This document shows positions 25,401 to 36,001 of a DNA stretch of 64,000 nucleotides, piece after piece. Every line of letters begins with the position of its first letter. The stretch's first letter is position 1. The notes beneath the pieces were generated by a model that worked only from the letters and a program-made list of their open reading frames with translations, was not told the DNA's origin and made no database searches. The DNA comes from Aurelia coerulea (lineage: Eukaryota > Cnidaria > Scyphozoa > Semaeostomeae > Ulmaridae): contig CM076945.1 of the NCBI GenBank assembly GCA_039566865.1, forward strand, positions 749,001 through 813,000, in the 5' to 3' direction. The position numbers and the translations under genes are program-made.

Positions 25401-28400
25401 CCAAAGAAGGAGCGAAGAAAATTCAAAGTCTGCGAATTAATTGACAAATAAGTAAGAAGGACCAAAAATTTCAAATACCTTTCTTGCTCTTGAGTTATTA
25501 CCGAATACTGACGAAACTATTTGTTCTAAGAATGTTAAACTCGGCTGCAAAAAAAATTCATGAGATTAATACCTCAGTGTGAAAGTTTTGCAACATGCAG
25601 TAATTTCCTGGAAATTCCATCTGTAATTATTAATTAGCTTGCTACTATTATAAAATTTCTTAGGCCATAAAAGCAGTCTATAAATACTATCCTTATTTTT
25701 TTTTGCAAAAATGATTAAACATTCCTGATTACCTCTTCAAGAACTTCTCTGTTTCCTATTTCATCTCTGCTTTGTTTACCTGAAAAATTGATTTAATATC
25801 ACATTTGCTAGGAAGAACAAAACGTAAATACATCTTGCCAAGCTGCCATTTCCAATAAACAAGTCTAAGTTGTTTTACTGGCAAATAACAGGCTTTCTTT
25901 CAAAAATGAATTACAGTGTGAAAATTTCCACTGGCTCAAAAACGAATGCTTTCCAGTTCTTAACATAATAAACCCAAATCAAAGATGTCTATCTACGAGA
26001 AGTTTGAACTGTTCAAAATGCTGCAGTCATTTGAAAAGCATATTTTACCATCCATCAATTACAGTAAGATTCTCCAATAATATGTAATATAAAATTGATG
26101 GATAAGTTTATTAATGGCATAAAAGCATTCTTTTTTATAAGAAACCAACCTTAGGTAGGCTCAATTTTTCAAAAGTTAAGAAACAACCCTACCTTAATTT
26201 GAAAAGCTAAGAAACTTTTGTAAGTTACAGTTTTAATTTTCCTATCACACTAAAAAAATGTTTTGACACTGTACAGTTATATAGCAACTGTTTGGACATT
26301 ATCTTGAGTCCGAATTATGTTATTTACTTGTTTTGAGATCTTACTAAGTAATTTGAGAACCCTTTCGACAAAACAAAATCAACTCTACACTTCCAGCATT
26401 AAGAATAATAAACACGTAAGAAAACATTGGTAGTAAATGGCCCAAAAATTTAAGAAACTGCCTACCTGCCCTGGACCTTAGTTTCTTTTAAAAAAATATG
26501 TGTACAGTAAGATAAAATAATAATAATAATAAAATATGAAATACATACCACTAGAACAATTGTGCCCTTCAAAGACCAACCATTGAGCTGCGTAGAAACA
26601 AGAAACACTTCATTGTGAAAAACATGGAATGAAATAAAATGAAAAAGAAGCCATAGATTTTGTTCTTTTTAGCAGACATCAATGAGAAAGAACCATAAGG
26701 CAGAGATGGCGCCAGGGGAAATTCAAATACTAGAGTGCCGACAGTGAGTAAAGTTCAATTCAAGTTCACTGAGATGACAACGCAGCAAAGAAAAAAGGTT
26801 ATGAAAATGCGACAGTGCATAGGAATTGTCAAAAATTTAAGTGCCGATGGGGGGGGGCTGAGTGCAATTTTGGGGGAGCTCCTGCCCCCCCTAGCACCCA
26901 CGATGGCGCCATCCCTGCATGGAGGTTGGTGACCACCCTGTTTTCACAACTTCGCTGTCTCTAATTGCCACATTTTGTCTTCGTATCCACTTTTATGATA
27001 AACTTTGGTGGAAAACAAACCATTTTTAACTAAATGTCTTTTGCTGAAATCCGCAAAACCAGACCCTCTTTTAAGAAAATTTGGCAAAAAGAACCCTTGT
27101 TTAGCGAATTCTGGTCCCAAAAATCCACCTTTATAGGTGGTACATACGTGTACCCTCAACATGTTCTTACTCCCCAGAGGTGGACTAGCACAAGTCTCAC
27201 TGTCTTTCCTCAGTCAATTCAGCGATACATATAGCAGTACATTTTTTTAACATTGCGTTTTCTCGTTCAATTGACTGAGGAAAGGAGATGGGACTTGGAC
27301 ATGTCTACCCCAGGGGAGATAGTGGCAGAAAAAATTATAATAATAATAATAACAACCTTTAATGGAGACTTCACCAGGATCAGCAGGCAGAGTTGAATCA
27401 AAAGCTGTTTCCCGTAAATTTGCATCTCTGTCTTCGATGTATGACACTGTCGAATCTTTGAAATTGAATGATCTGAAGTTTGAAACATCAACACCATTTT
27501 GTCCATAAATGGCCTACAAAAAAGAAAGAATTGCATTACAGAAGAGTTCTTGATTATTAAATTTGCTTTTGAAAGAATTATTCCCTAACATCTATAAATA
27601 TTGTCTCAGGCTTTAATTAGAACAATCAAAAATATGTGTTTAAGCTACTTTTCAAAATCTCTATTCTTATGACAATAACCTCTGTTTCTTTGATGAATGC
27701 CTTAGCATAAAGAAAGATGAAAATTACAAAATAAAGTGTATAAACAGACATCCTTTACCAAAATCCCAATTATGATTTAAGAAATTCAAGTGGTTTACAA
27801 GAACAAATTCTTTGAGCTATTCTAAAGAAGGATCAGAATCAAACAATATTTTCATACACTTGGAAGAATTTTTGAATATACACAATAGTGATAAGCTCTA
27901 ATGCCGCTCAGTTGAACCTGTCATATAAAAATGTATACAAATGTCGCTTGATCCAGGCTTTTTTGTAGAATAGCTAAAAAGTCTATTTTCTCTTTGATCC
28001 ATTTGCTATTTTAGTTGATATGCCAAAAAAGAAAATCATTTTAAAGAGAAATTGTAAAGACCTGACTGTCACTCCATTTCAAAGCTGTGTTGAAGTCATC
28101 TGTAGTCAGACATCTACGTTTGCTATGTCTCATTATTTGCATCGCACTCTACAACAAATACCAAAAAATGAGGTGACAAGGGTGATGAAATGAAGCTTGA
28201 AAAATGTACAAGAACAAAAGACAAAAAGCTAATCACCAAAATAACGCTTGTGACCTTGTTCCGTGGTGTGGATTGAAGTGAGGCTTAGCCTCTGCTGTCT
28301 GAACTAGTAAGGATTGAAATTCAGGAGCAATGCCACAAAACATGCAGCTTTTAGTACCAGCCACGGTGCATTCCATGTAAATTTTTCACACAAAGGTTAT

Positions 28401-30088
28401 ACCGATAACAAAATAATGTGCACAGGAAAATATTAGATTCATTGGGTTCATTTAAATTACAGTAAAACTGTAATTCTCCAATTTTTCTATCAGATTTCCT
28501 TGCCAAGCTCAAATGCATGGAATGTACCCTGGAGTACCAGATGTTTTTTGGATCAAAGGGTGCTCCACTGCAAGCAGTCAATTCCTCTATCTCGAAACAC
28601 ATTTGCAGCCACTAAATGTAATGTGATGCATTTAAATGTGATGCAGCCACTATGTCAGTCAGGACGATATCGACAAACCGAGATTCACTCTCAAGTAAAT
28701 TTTCGCGTTTTTCAACAAAAAACACTTCAAATGCCCTTAAAAGCAGAAATCAACCTCGAATAACCGATATAACTTAATATTCGAGTTCTGTGGACTTTCT
28801 TCTACTCATTGGTACATTTTTTTGTTGCTAACCTAATGTTTTGTGAAGCGCCGTTGTTTTGAGTTGGAGTGACCAGGAGGAAGGTCGTGCGATTGATGCC
28901 GAAGCAAAGTCAATCGTTCGCGTTTCTACAGAATTTTTTGAGGTAAGCGATTAATTTTCTGGTATTGGCAAGGAAATAACCTTTCCAATGATATGATTCT
29001 TGTTCTGGTGTCGCGTTTTTTTCTCGAGTGTCACGTTTTAGTAAACAGGGCAATTTAATGTTATTTGCGATGTTTCCCGTATTGAGGAACACATTCCCTT
29101 CGTCGGTCTGATTTTCTAAATCTGGAGAAATTTTATTCAATATAATTGGTATCGTTTTTTCGATACATTGGTATCGGAAATGCAGTACCCTTGATATCGA
29201 AAATGTGCTACAGTGAGGATATCGGTTTTATGATACCTTCGTCATTGGCCAGACTGCAGAGTACGGCAAGTGCACACCCGAGATTTGTTTCCTTAAATCT
29301 CACTGCACACCTTAGAAAGGGTGTGGCACATTGTGATTTGGGTGTGGTTCTTTTGTTTGATGCTTTTATTGGGGTTTTATTGTGCCACACTGATGACTGA
29401 AGAGCTTCAGATGAAAACTACGACAGAAATTTTGGAATTTCTGATAAATTCGTAGACTTACTACAATTGTTGTATTTAATCACTTAGCAGTCTCATTCAT
29501 GGTCTTATTTTCATAAATGGCAACTGGGATTCATTGTAGTAAGCCTACAAAATTCCGTCGCGTGGAATCAAATTGTTGGCGATTTTAGGCCCAAAACTCA
29601 TCTGCCCGAATGAAGCATTTGAATTTGTATATGATTTTCACATTTATTTTCATCTTTTTTGTTAGACTTTCTTACAAATATAAAATCAGAATTCCTATGC
29701 ACACTTGAAGTGCACACTTGAATAAAGTGCACACTTGCACACTCGATATTTTGCTCTTGCACACCCGAGATCTCGTTGGAAACTATCGTACTCTGCAGTC
29801 CGGGCCATTGGAAAACCAATACCTTTTTGGTCTCGGTTTGGCGATATCGTCCTGACTGTATGTAACCCAATGTAATAATACACGTAAACATTAGTTGATG
29901 TCTTCTGACAATCAAACATTTGCCTGAAACAATCTTACATTTAAAGCTTCTCTCAATCTGTATGTGAGATCTTCAGAAAGGTTGGTCAAAACATCATCTT
30001 TCAAATTTGGATTGCCAATACTTTCTGCATACAAACCAATTGATTGTTTTGGGAGCAAAGTGAACTTTGAGTTCGTATTGTGGCTCAT
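19445..30088 (-). CDS. TAF6L: TAF6-like protein (SAGA subunit), 13 exons
   Basis: TAF6L is a histone-fold/HEAT scaffold subunit of nuclear SAGA-type coactivators. Exons in transcription order: 30088-29939, 28148-28062, 27513-27357, 26587-26549, 25779-25733, 25544-25479, 25058-24981, 24548-24444, 23928-23828, 22981-22849, 21113-20991, 20647-20613, 20111-19445. All join in phase, totalling 596 codons with stop, close to the family length. Exons 1-2 form the histone fold (YRLREAL, then MRHSKRRCLTTDDFNTALKW). Exon 4 holds AQWLVFEG. Exons 6-11 match the HEAT region (ILPYLVTFLASQ, VLQIAQALVENTSLFLVPY, GATYGAAYGISCLG). The last exon starts with a poly-Thr run and a KYFTIYSEIFDLF segment, then a Lys/Arg-rich tail. 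TAF6L is preferred over TAF6 because of YRLREA and the KRR..T..DFN.AL.W pattern. Least certain are the 35-nt exon 12 and the start of exon 13. Introns hold at least seven small transposons. Confidence 0.85.
21179..21286 (+). repeat. 36-bp tandem repeat, three units
   Basis: Three consecutive units built on TTCGnnnnCAAAnTnGGATCCATATTCGTT, with substitutions between units. It lies in intron 10 of the TAF6L gene. The period is a multiple of three, so it stays open on the plus strand, but nothing suggests it is translated. Confidence 0.6.
21449..22663. mobile_element. CCGGGTGA-family TIR element interrupted by a LINE fragment
   Basis: The left end TTGGGTGAGTCA and the right end TTGGCTCAACCAG, together with long internal similarity (GTTCATCCTCCCAAGAG, CAAGTCATTGCTGTAAGG), identify this as a larger diverged relative of 2293-2910. 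It lies in TAF6L intron 10. Its body is split at 22071-22402 by a LINE insertion. Confidence 0.6.
22071..22402 (-). mobile_element. 5'-truncated LINE fragment (end of reverse-transcriptase ORF)
   Basis: The minus strand carries a C-terminal ORF piece (about 22129-22402) with WRMLGHILRSDENTAAQLA, then GRIGRPRSNL and ending ARCRERWKNLL. This is the pattern at the end of many invertebrate non-LTR retrotransposon ORF2 proteins. Near-identical 14-bp direct repeats flank it: CAAGAGAATATCAT at 22057-22070 and CAAGAGAATAGCAT at 22403-22416. That marks a real insertion into the surrounding TIR element. Confidence 0.7.
23051..23400. mobile_element. TAAGAAAC-family MITE, intronic copy
   Basis: It opens with ATAAGAAACTGGCTCATAAG and ends GGTTCTTAAAAAAACAACGTG. 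Internal similarity to 16771-17189 is clear (AAGAAACTCTGGTACTATG, AACTTTTACTACTAAAA). The left terminus is eroded. It lies in intron 9 of the TAF6L gene. Confidence 0.6.
23424..23470 (+). repeat. (TCAA)n microsatellite
   Basis: About eleven TCAA/TCAATTAA units in intron 9 of the TAF6L gene. Confidence 0.8.
24703..24866. mobile_element. TAGCTATTCT-family MITE, copy 1
   Basis: The ends TAGCTATTCTA and (T)AGAATAGCC are inverted. The roughly 164-bp body matches 27814-27976 in another intron of the same gene (shared AACAATAGTGATAG, TATAAAATGTATACAAA). A related right end appears near 49955. Confidence 0.55.
26128..26502. mobile_element. TAAGAAAC-family MITE, copy in TAF6L intron 4
   Basis: The left part TTTATAAGAAACCAACCTTAG and the right end TTAGTTTCTTTTAAAAAAATA followed by TGTG|TA are typical of the family. 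It shares TAGGCTCAATTTTTC and AAGAAACTGCCTACC with the copy at 48996-49288, forming a subfamily distinct from 16771-17189. Confidence 0.6.
26701..26917. mobile_element. hAT-like MITE, CAGnGATGGCGCC ends
   Basis: The left end CAGAGATGGCGCCAGGGG and the right end GATGGCGCCATCCCTG are inverted, around a G/C-rich interior with a (G)9 run. The ends resemble those of the well-preserved 50085-50284 element. The flanking 8-mers agree only partly (CCATAAGG versus CATGGAGG), so the target duplication is not proven. It lies in TAF6L intron 3. Confidence 0.5.
27172..27320. mobile_element. About 149-bp palindromic MITE
   Basis: CACAAGTCTCACTGTCTTTC with the following TCAGTCAATT is mirrored by AATTGACTGA followed by GGAAAGGAGATGGGACTTG, with outer CCCCAG/CTGGGG-type ends. 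It ends about 36 bp from exon 3 of the TAF6L gene, next to an (ATT/ATA) microsatellite at about 27333-27352. Confidence 0.5.
27814..27976. mobile_element. TAGCTATTCT-family MITE, copy 2
   Basis: It begins GAGCTATTCTAAAG and ends TAGAATAGCTA. It is homologous to 24703-24866 over its full length, with the same orientation and size. It lies in TAF6L intron 2. Confidence 0.55.
28656..29858. mobile_element. 1.2-kb TIR element (CAGTCAGGACGATATCG) in TAF6L intron 1
   Basis: The left end CAGTCAGGACGATATCGACA and the right end, reverse complement CAGTCAGGACGATATCGCCA, agree for about 27 bp. The 5-bp direct repeat TATGT borders both ends (28651-28655 and 29859-29863). No transposase ORF is recognisable. 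A second element (29249-29803) is nested inside. This pair makes up most of intron 1. Confidence 0.7.
29249..29803. mobile_element. GACTGCAGAGTACG-family MITE, nested copy
   Basis: The ends CCAGACTGCAGAGTACGGC and CGTACTCTGCAGTCCGG are inverted. Inner landmarks (GTGCACACCCGAGATTT, CACACCTTAGAAAGGGTGTG, CCCGAGATCTCGTTGGAAAC) are shared with 58630-59142. Flanking CATTGG on both sides suggests a partly decayed target duplication. Confidence 0.7.
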
Positions 30089-30302
30089 TTTACTTCACCA
30101 GCTTCTTTGATCTTTATCAAACCTTCGGAGACAGCAGTGATGTTTCATATAAACACATAAGCCAGCAATCTCTCAATGGCTTGTAATCCTGCTTCAGCTT
30201 CGTGTTTCGAGTGGGCCTAAAAGACCGCCAAATTATCAGCCTCTTTATCAAATTGTTGTTTGGATTCTGTTTGGAAGAGAGGCCATCGCATTAAAATTTC
30301 TG

Positions 30303-33300
30303 CAAAATTTTGGCTAACCCTCGATGTATCAGGAATGAAATATTTCAATACACTCAATCATATAAGATTGAAATTTCATTCCTTGCTTCTTCCAATGATG
30401 ATTATGATGCACGGGATGGAATTTACACAGACAGAACAAATAGCTGGGTGCAGTGGGTGGAAGGGTGGAAATACCAATGAACTTATGATTATGATGCACG
30501 AGATAGAATTTACATGCATAGAGCAAATAGCTGGGTGGAGCGGGTGGAAGGGTGGAAATACAAATAAACTTATGATTATGATGCACGAGATAGAATTTAC
30601 ATGCATAGAGCAAATAGCTGGGTGGAGCGGGTGGAAGGGTGGAAATACAAATAAACTTATGATTATGAAGTACGAGATAGAATTTACACAGACAGAGCAA
30701 ATAGCTGGGTGGAGCGGGTGGAAGGGTGGAAATAGCGATGAACTTATGATTATGATGTACGAGATAAAATTTACACAGACAGAGCCAATAACTGGGTGGA
30801 GCGGGTGGAAGGGTGGAAATACCAATGAACTTATGATTATGATGTACTGGATAGAATTTACACAGACAGAGCAAATAGCTGGGTGGAGCGGGTGGAAGGG
30901 TGGAAATACCAATGAACTTATGATTATGATGTATGAGATAAAATTTACACAGACAGAGCCAATAGCTGGGTGGAGCGGGTGGAAGGGTGGAAATAGCAAT
31001 GAACTTATGATTATGATGTACTGGATAGAATTTACACAGACAGAGCAAATAGCTGGGTGGAGCGGGTGGAAGGGTGGAAATAGCAATGAAATTATGATTA
31101 TGATGTACGGGATAAAATTTACACAGATAGAGCAAATAGCTGGGTGGAGCGGGTGGAAGGGTGGAAATACCAATGAACTTATGATTATGATGTACGGGAT
31201 AGAATTTACACAGACAGAGCAAATAGCTGGGTTGAGCGGGTGGAAGGGTGGAATAGCAATGAACTTATGATTATGAAGTACGAGATAGAATTTACACAGA
31301 CAGAGCAAATAGCTGGGTGGAGCGGGTGGAAGGGTGGAAATAGCGATGAACTTATGATTATGATAAACGGGATAGAATTTACACAGACAGAGCAAATAGC
31401 TGGGTGGAGTGGGTGGAAGGGTGGAAATAGCAATGAACTTATGATTATGATGTACGGGATATAATTTACACAGACAGAGCAAATAGCTGGGTGGAGTGGG
31501 TGGAAGGGTGGAAATAGCAATGAACTTATGATTATGATGTACGGGATGAAATTTACACAGATAGAGCAAATAGCTGGGTGGAGCGGGTGGAAGGGTGGAA
31601 ATACCAATGAACTTATGATTATGATGTACGGGATAGAATTTACACAGACAGAGCAAATAGCTGGGTGGAGCGGGTGGAAGGGTGGAAATAGCAATGAACT
31701 TATGATTATGATGTACGGGATAAAATTTACACAGATAGAGCAAATAGCTGGGTGGAGCGGGTGGAAGGGTGGAAATAGCAATGAACTTATGATTATGATG
31801 TACGGGATAGAATTTACACAGACAGAGCGAATAGCTGGGTGGAGTGGGTGGAAGGGTGGAAATAGCAATGAACTTATGATTATGATGTACGGGATAAAAT
31901 TTACACAGATAGAGCAAATAGCTGGGTGGAGCGGGTGGAAGGGTGGAAATAGCAATGAACTTATGATTATGATGTACGAGATAGAATTTACATGGATAGA
32001 GCAAATAGCTGGGTGGAGCGGGTGGAAGGGTGGAAATAGCAATGAACTTATGATTATGATGTACTAGATAGAATTTACACAGATAGAGCAAATAGCTGGG
32101 TGGAGCGGGTGGAAGGGTGGAAATAGCAATGAACTTATGATTATGATGTACGAGATAGAATTTACACAGATAGAGCAAATAGCTGGGTGGAGCGGGTGGA
32201 AGGGTGGAAATAGCAATGAACTTATGATTATGATGTACGAGATAGAATTTTCACAGATAGAGCAAATAGCTGGGTGGAGCGGGTGGAAGGGTGGAAATAG
32301 CAATGAACTTATGATTATGATGTACGGGATAAAATTTACACAGATAGAGCAAATAGCTGGGTGGAGCGGGTGGAAGGGTGGAAATAGCAATGAACTTATG
32401 ATTATGATGTACGAGATAGAATTTACATGGATAGAGCAAATAGCTGGGTGGAGCGGGTGGAAGGGTGGAAATAGCAATGAACTTATGATTATGATGTACG
32501 AGATAGAATTTTCACAGATAGAGCAAATAGCTGGGTGGAGCGGGTGGAAGGGTGGAAATAGCAATGAACTTATGATTATGATGTACGAGATAGAATTTAT
32601 ACAGATAGAGCAAATAGCTGGGTGGAGCGGGTGGAAGGGTGGAAATAGCAATGAACTTATGATTATGATGTACGAGATAGAATTTACATGGATAGAGCAA
32701 ATAGCTGGGTGGAGCGGGTGGAAGGGTGGAAATAGCAATGAACTTATGATTATGATGTACGAGATAGAATTTACACAGATAGAGCAAATAGCTGGGTGGA
32801 GCGGGTGGAAGGGTGGAAATAGCAATGAACTTATGATTATGATGTACGGGATAGAATTTACACAGACAGAGCAAATAGCTGGGTGGAGCGGGTGGAAGGG
32901 TGGAAATACCAATGAACTTATGATTATGATGTACGAGATAAAATTTACACAGACAGAGCCAATAGCTGGGTGGAGCGGGTGGAAGGGTGGAAATACCAAT
33001 GAACTTATGATTATGATGTACGGGATAGAATTTACACAGACAGAGCAAATAGCTGGGTGGAGCGGGTGGAAGGGTGGAAATAGCAATGAAATTATGATTA
33101 TGATGTACGAGATAGAATTTACACAGACAGAGGAAATAGCTGGGTGGAGTGGGTGGAAGGGTGGAAATACTAATAAAACTTTAAGTTTATTTTTCCGTCA
33201 AAATTTTAGAAATGAGTGCGTTATCTATTCTTTATTTCACGAGTAAACTCTAACAGACAGAATAAAGATAAACTGGCAGTCGCAGTTGAATGCATATCAT

Positions 33301-33835
33301 GGAAAGAGAATTTAATGAAAAGAGAATATAGACGATTGTTGAAGGCATCGTAACGAAGAATTAATTTGCTGCTTTATACATTGTGTTTTGTTTGGTGTTA
33401 TGTCAAGCAAAAGGGCAAGTTAGATCTTTTTGGCGCACCGAATTTGTTTTTTCGTAGTTGTACGACCTGCTTTGGCATCCATTATTTCTCCCTGGAGGGT
33501 TATTTCTTTCCAATTTGTATTTGTTTTCGACCAATAAAGCTTTACAATTTACCTTTTCATGTCAAGGAATCATAATTTGACTGGCAACCCTAATCAAAAT
33601 TGAACGTAACTTAATATTTGGCACTTTGCCTAGTGTTTTCAAAGAAGGATCGTCGTTGTTGCTTGTGAAGTTAAAACCTTATGTTATTGTTGTGAAATGT
33701 TCACGAGGACACAGGCAAGCATGACCATTTATGCAACCTTCCAGAAAAGGAAATTCAAAGTAAAGCTCCGGCCAAAGGCTCTCGACTTTTGACTCTACAG
33801 CGCTCGACAAAAGTCGAGCAATGTCGGATTGGAAT
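30303..33835 (+). repeat. Left arm of a large inverted repeat
   Basis: The arm contains, from outside in, about 45 bp starting CAAAATTTTGGCTA, the 87-bp minisatellite array, and about 570 bp of single-copy sequence (33178-33742) that is almost identical to 42263-42812 reversed. A 69-codon ORF (33366-33575) is the same, residue for residue, in both arms. From 33743 about 65 bp is unique to this arm; a short diverged match around GCTCGACAAAAGTCGAGC then ends the homology. No gene is recognised in the flank. The outer limits show no obvious target duplication. Confidence 0.9.
30398..33175 (+). repeat. 87-bp minisatellite, left array (~32 units)
   Basis: The unit is 87 bp: ATGATTATGATGTACGGGAT, then AGAATTTACACAGACAGAGC, AAATAGCTGGGTGGAGCGGG, TGGAAGGGTGGAAATAGCAA, TGAACTT. 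Units vary at a few sites. Types found only here include TACATGGATAGAGC, TTTTCACAGATAGAG and TACATGCATAGAGC. As 87 = 3 x 29, long ORFs appear in several frames on both strands. In the plus ORF a one-base deletion (about 31253), a TAA (about 31461) and a TAG (about 32065) break it, so it is probably not coding. The segment GGGTGGAGCGGGTGGAAGGG is a likely G-quadruplex former, repeated in every unit. Confidence 0.95.
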
Positions 33836-36001
33836 GTTTGACCTTACTCTTTTCAATTTTTAACAATACACCCTCTCCTTGCACAGGGGCGTCGCCAGCC
33901 CAAAAATACTAGGGTGGAGAAAATGAGGGGGTCTGGGGCGAAACCCCCAGAACAAATTGCCTGACCATGCCCTTCAGACTCTTTGATAATGGGGGAAACT
34001 CCCTTCATCATTTTGAGCTATTCCGATATTTTTGAAAATCAACTTTCTCAAGGAGCAGTTTTCATAACACCTGGCATATTTCTGCATATTGGCACAACGA
34101 AAATCGAAACAGAAAAGTACATCCAAATCTCCATTACGATGAGGAAGGAAAAGATGTGATTTGAAATTGAAATATAAGGCTTTTCTTCGAATTTCAATAG
34201 AAAAATTCAGGATTCAATAGGATAACCAGTTGTCCCAAAAGTTCCAAGTCAATGAAAATTTTACCCCTCCCCTCAAGTTTTTCAACGGACTTCAAGAAAT
34301 TAGAAAATCGATCTCTGGGAGAACTGAGCTCATTGCCCCCATCTGAACCATGTGCTCTTTCCCGTCTGCAATGGTTATTTGGAAGCATTTTCCCTAAGTT
34401 ATTTTAAACTTTGTTCTGTACCAGCGTTCTTCGTACATGGCTAATGGACCCCTTTAATTTTTATTCACTATATCTTTGGGGTCTAAAAATGTCTCAAGTT
34501 TAGCATATTTTTGATTTTTTTCAAAATATGCTGTGTTTAACCCACCCCCGTCACATAACAATAGGGAGTTCCCCCCTAGGAGTGCAGTATGTTCTTGATA
34601 ATTAGGCATCAAGGGCAAGAGGGCCTCTAGTCTATTTGCCGTTGATACACATATGTTTTTATAAGGAACTATGAATTTGGGCCAGTACTGAAAGTTTCTT
34701 AGAATCATCAGATTGTGAGTAGAAGTTTTTTACGAGCTTTTTGAAGGTTCTACAACAATCTTGAAAATGTTGTTGAAACTATTGCTGCATTCTTAAGAAT
34801 GCTAATTGACAGCGACAGCTGTATGTGCAGCTTTTAGAATTTCAATAATATATATAGGGGGTGTTTTCTTGATTTTGGAGTTCTTTAAAGAATTTTCCTT
34901 GATCTTATGTTTGGAACTGTTGACGCTCTCTTAGCAGACTGTAGGTCAGAGTGTAGACTGCTCCAGATTTTAGGTTCAAGATAGGAGAAACCATTTTGCC
35001 CTGTGTTACTCTTTCGAAAAGGTTGATTCAATTTGTTTTAGATCTTCGAGTGATCCGGCTCTGGCCAACTGGCAAGAATATCTCTGATACATAGGATGAC
35101 TAAGGTGTGGCTGAAAGGTCAACAAATTTGAAAACGTTCGTAGCAGTGCATTAATCAAACCTCTCTTTAGTAGGGAGCCAATTTTCAGATTCAAACAGAA
35201 CCCGATACATTTATTTTGAGCTGTTTGATTTTGTAAAACCAAGCATTGCATAACTGCATGCATAGTCAAAGTGGGGCTTTGCTTTCCATAGAGGAACGTG
35301 AGGCCCTATTAGGGGGGGGGGTAGACATTATTTCATATTTCCTTGTGAAAAAATGCCATTATTTCATATTTCACAGTACCAAAACTAAATAATTATCAAC
35401 TGCTAATCGTGCTCCAAAATTAGAAATGGCATTTACCAACCACTTCCTTTGATATCATCAAATAAGGTATATTTGCCACTCACTCGGTGGCATAGCCAGG
35501 ACAAATTAAATGGGCGCATTTTATGATGAGGGGGTATGGTAAAATTTTGAGGACACGCTCTCTACTTTGGCCTAGAATACTCCTAATCATCCCATGCGAG
35601 CTCACCTGTGCCCCACCCAGTCCCACCTAGCTAGCCTGGCTCCGACTTTTGTAAGAATGACCATTTTGCGATGGCGTAGCCAGGGTCCTCTTCTTTGAGA
35701 GGAAAATGTGGGGTAAGCAAGAAAAAATGGGGTTCTGGTGGTTCGTTCTTAGGAAAATTTTAGGGGATAATACCCTTTTTAGAATGCTGGAGACGCTCTT
35801 TTCAGAGCAAGCCGCCTAGGCTCATGCCAGAATCAAAGAGTAGAAACACTAAGGGCTAAGCACTTAGGAGGAAAAAGAATGTACCCTAACGAAAGACGCA
35901 GATGAAACTGCTCGTTAAAACTTTTCTTTAGTCTCATTTCAATTCTCGTCAACCTCAACATGTTTCAATACACTGATCAAAGCTCTAAAAAGAGCAACGA
36001 T
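33836..36001. other. Gene-free spacer segment with element scraps
   Basis: I see no exon-like sequence here. There are fragments resembling the ends of hAT-type MITEs (CAGGGGCGTCGCCAGCCC near 33891 and GTGGCATAGCCAGGAC near 35487), a (G)9 run near 35310, and AT-rich DNA. Open frames are short and unconvincing. Confidence 0.5.

Noticed and set aside
30376..32178. 600-codon minus-strand ORF and other long ORFs in the left 87-bp array
   Set aside because: They are by-products of a stop-free 87-bp unit. The equivalent frame is broken elsewhere in the same array and no known domain appears.
30398..33175. CRISPR-like array
   Set aside because: The repeated unit is contiguous (87 bp, no unique spacers) in a genome with spliced eukaryotic genes.
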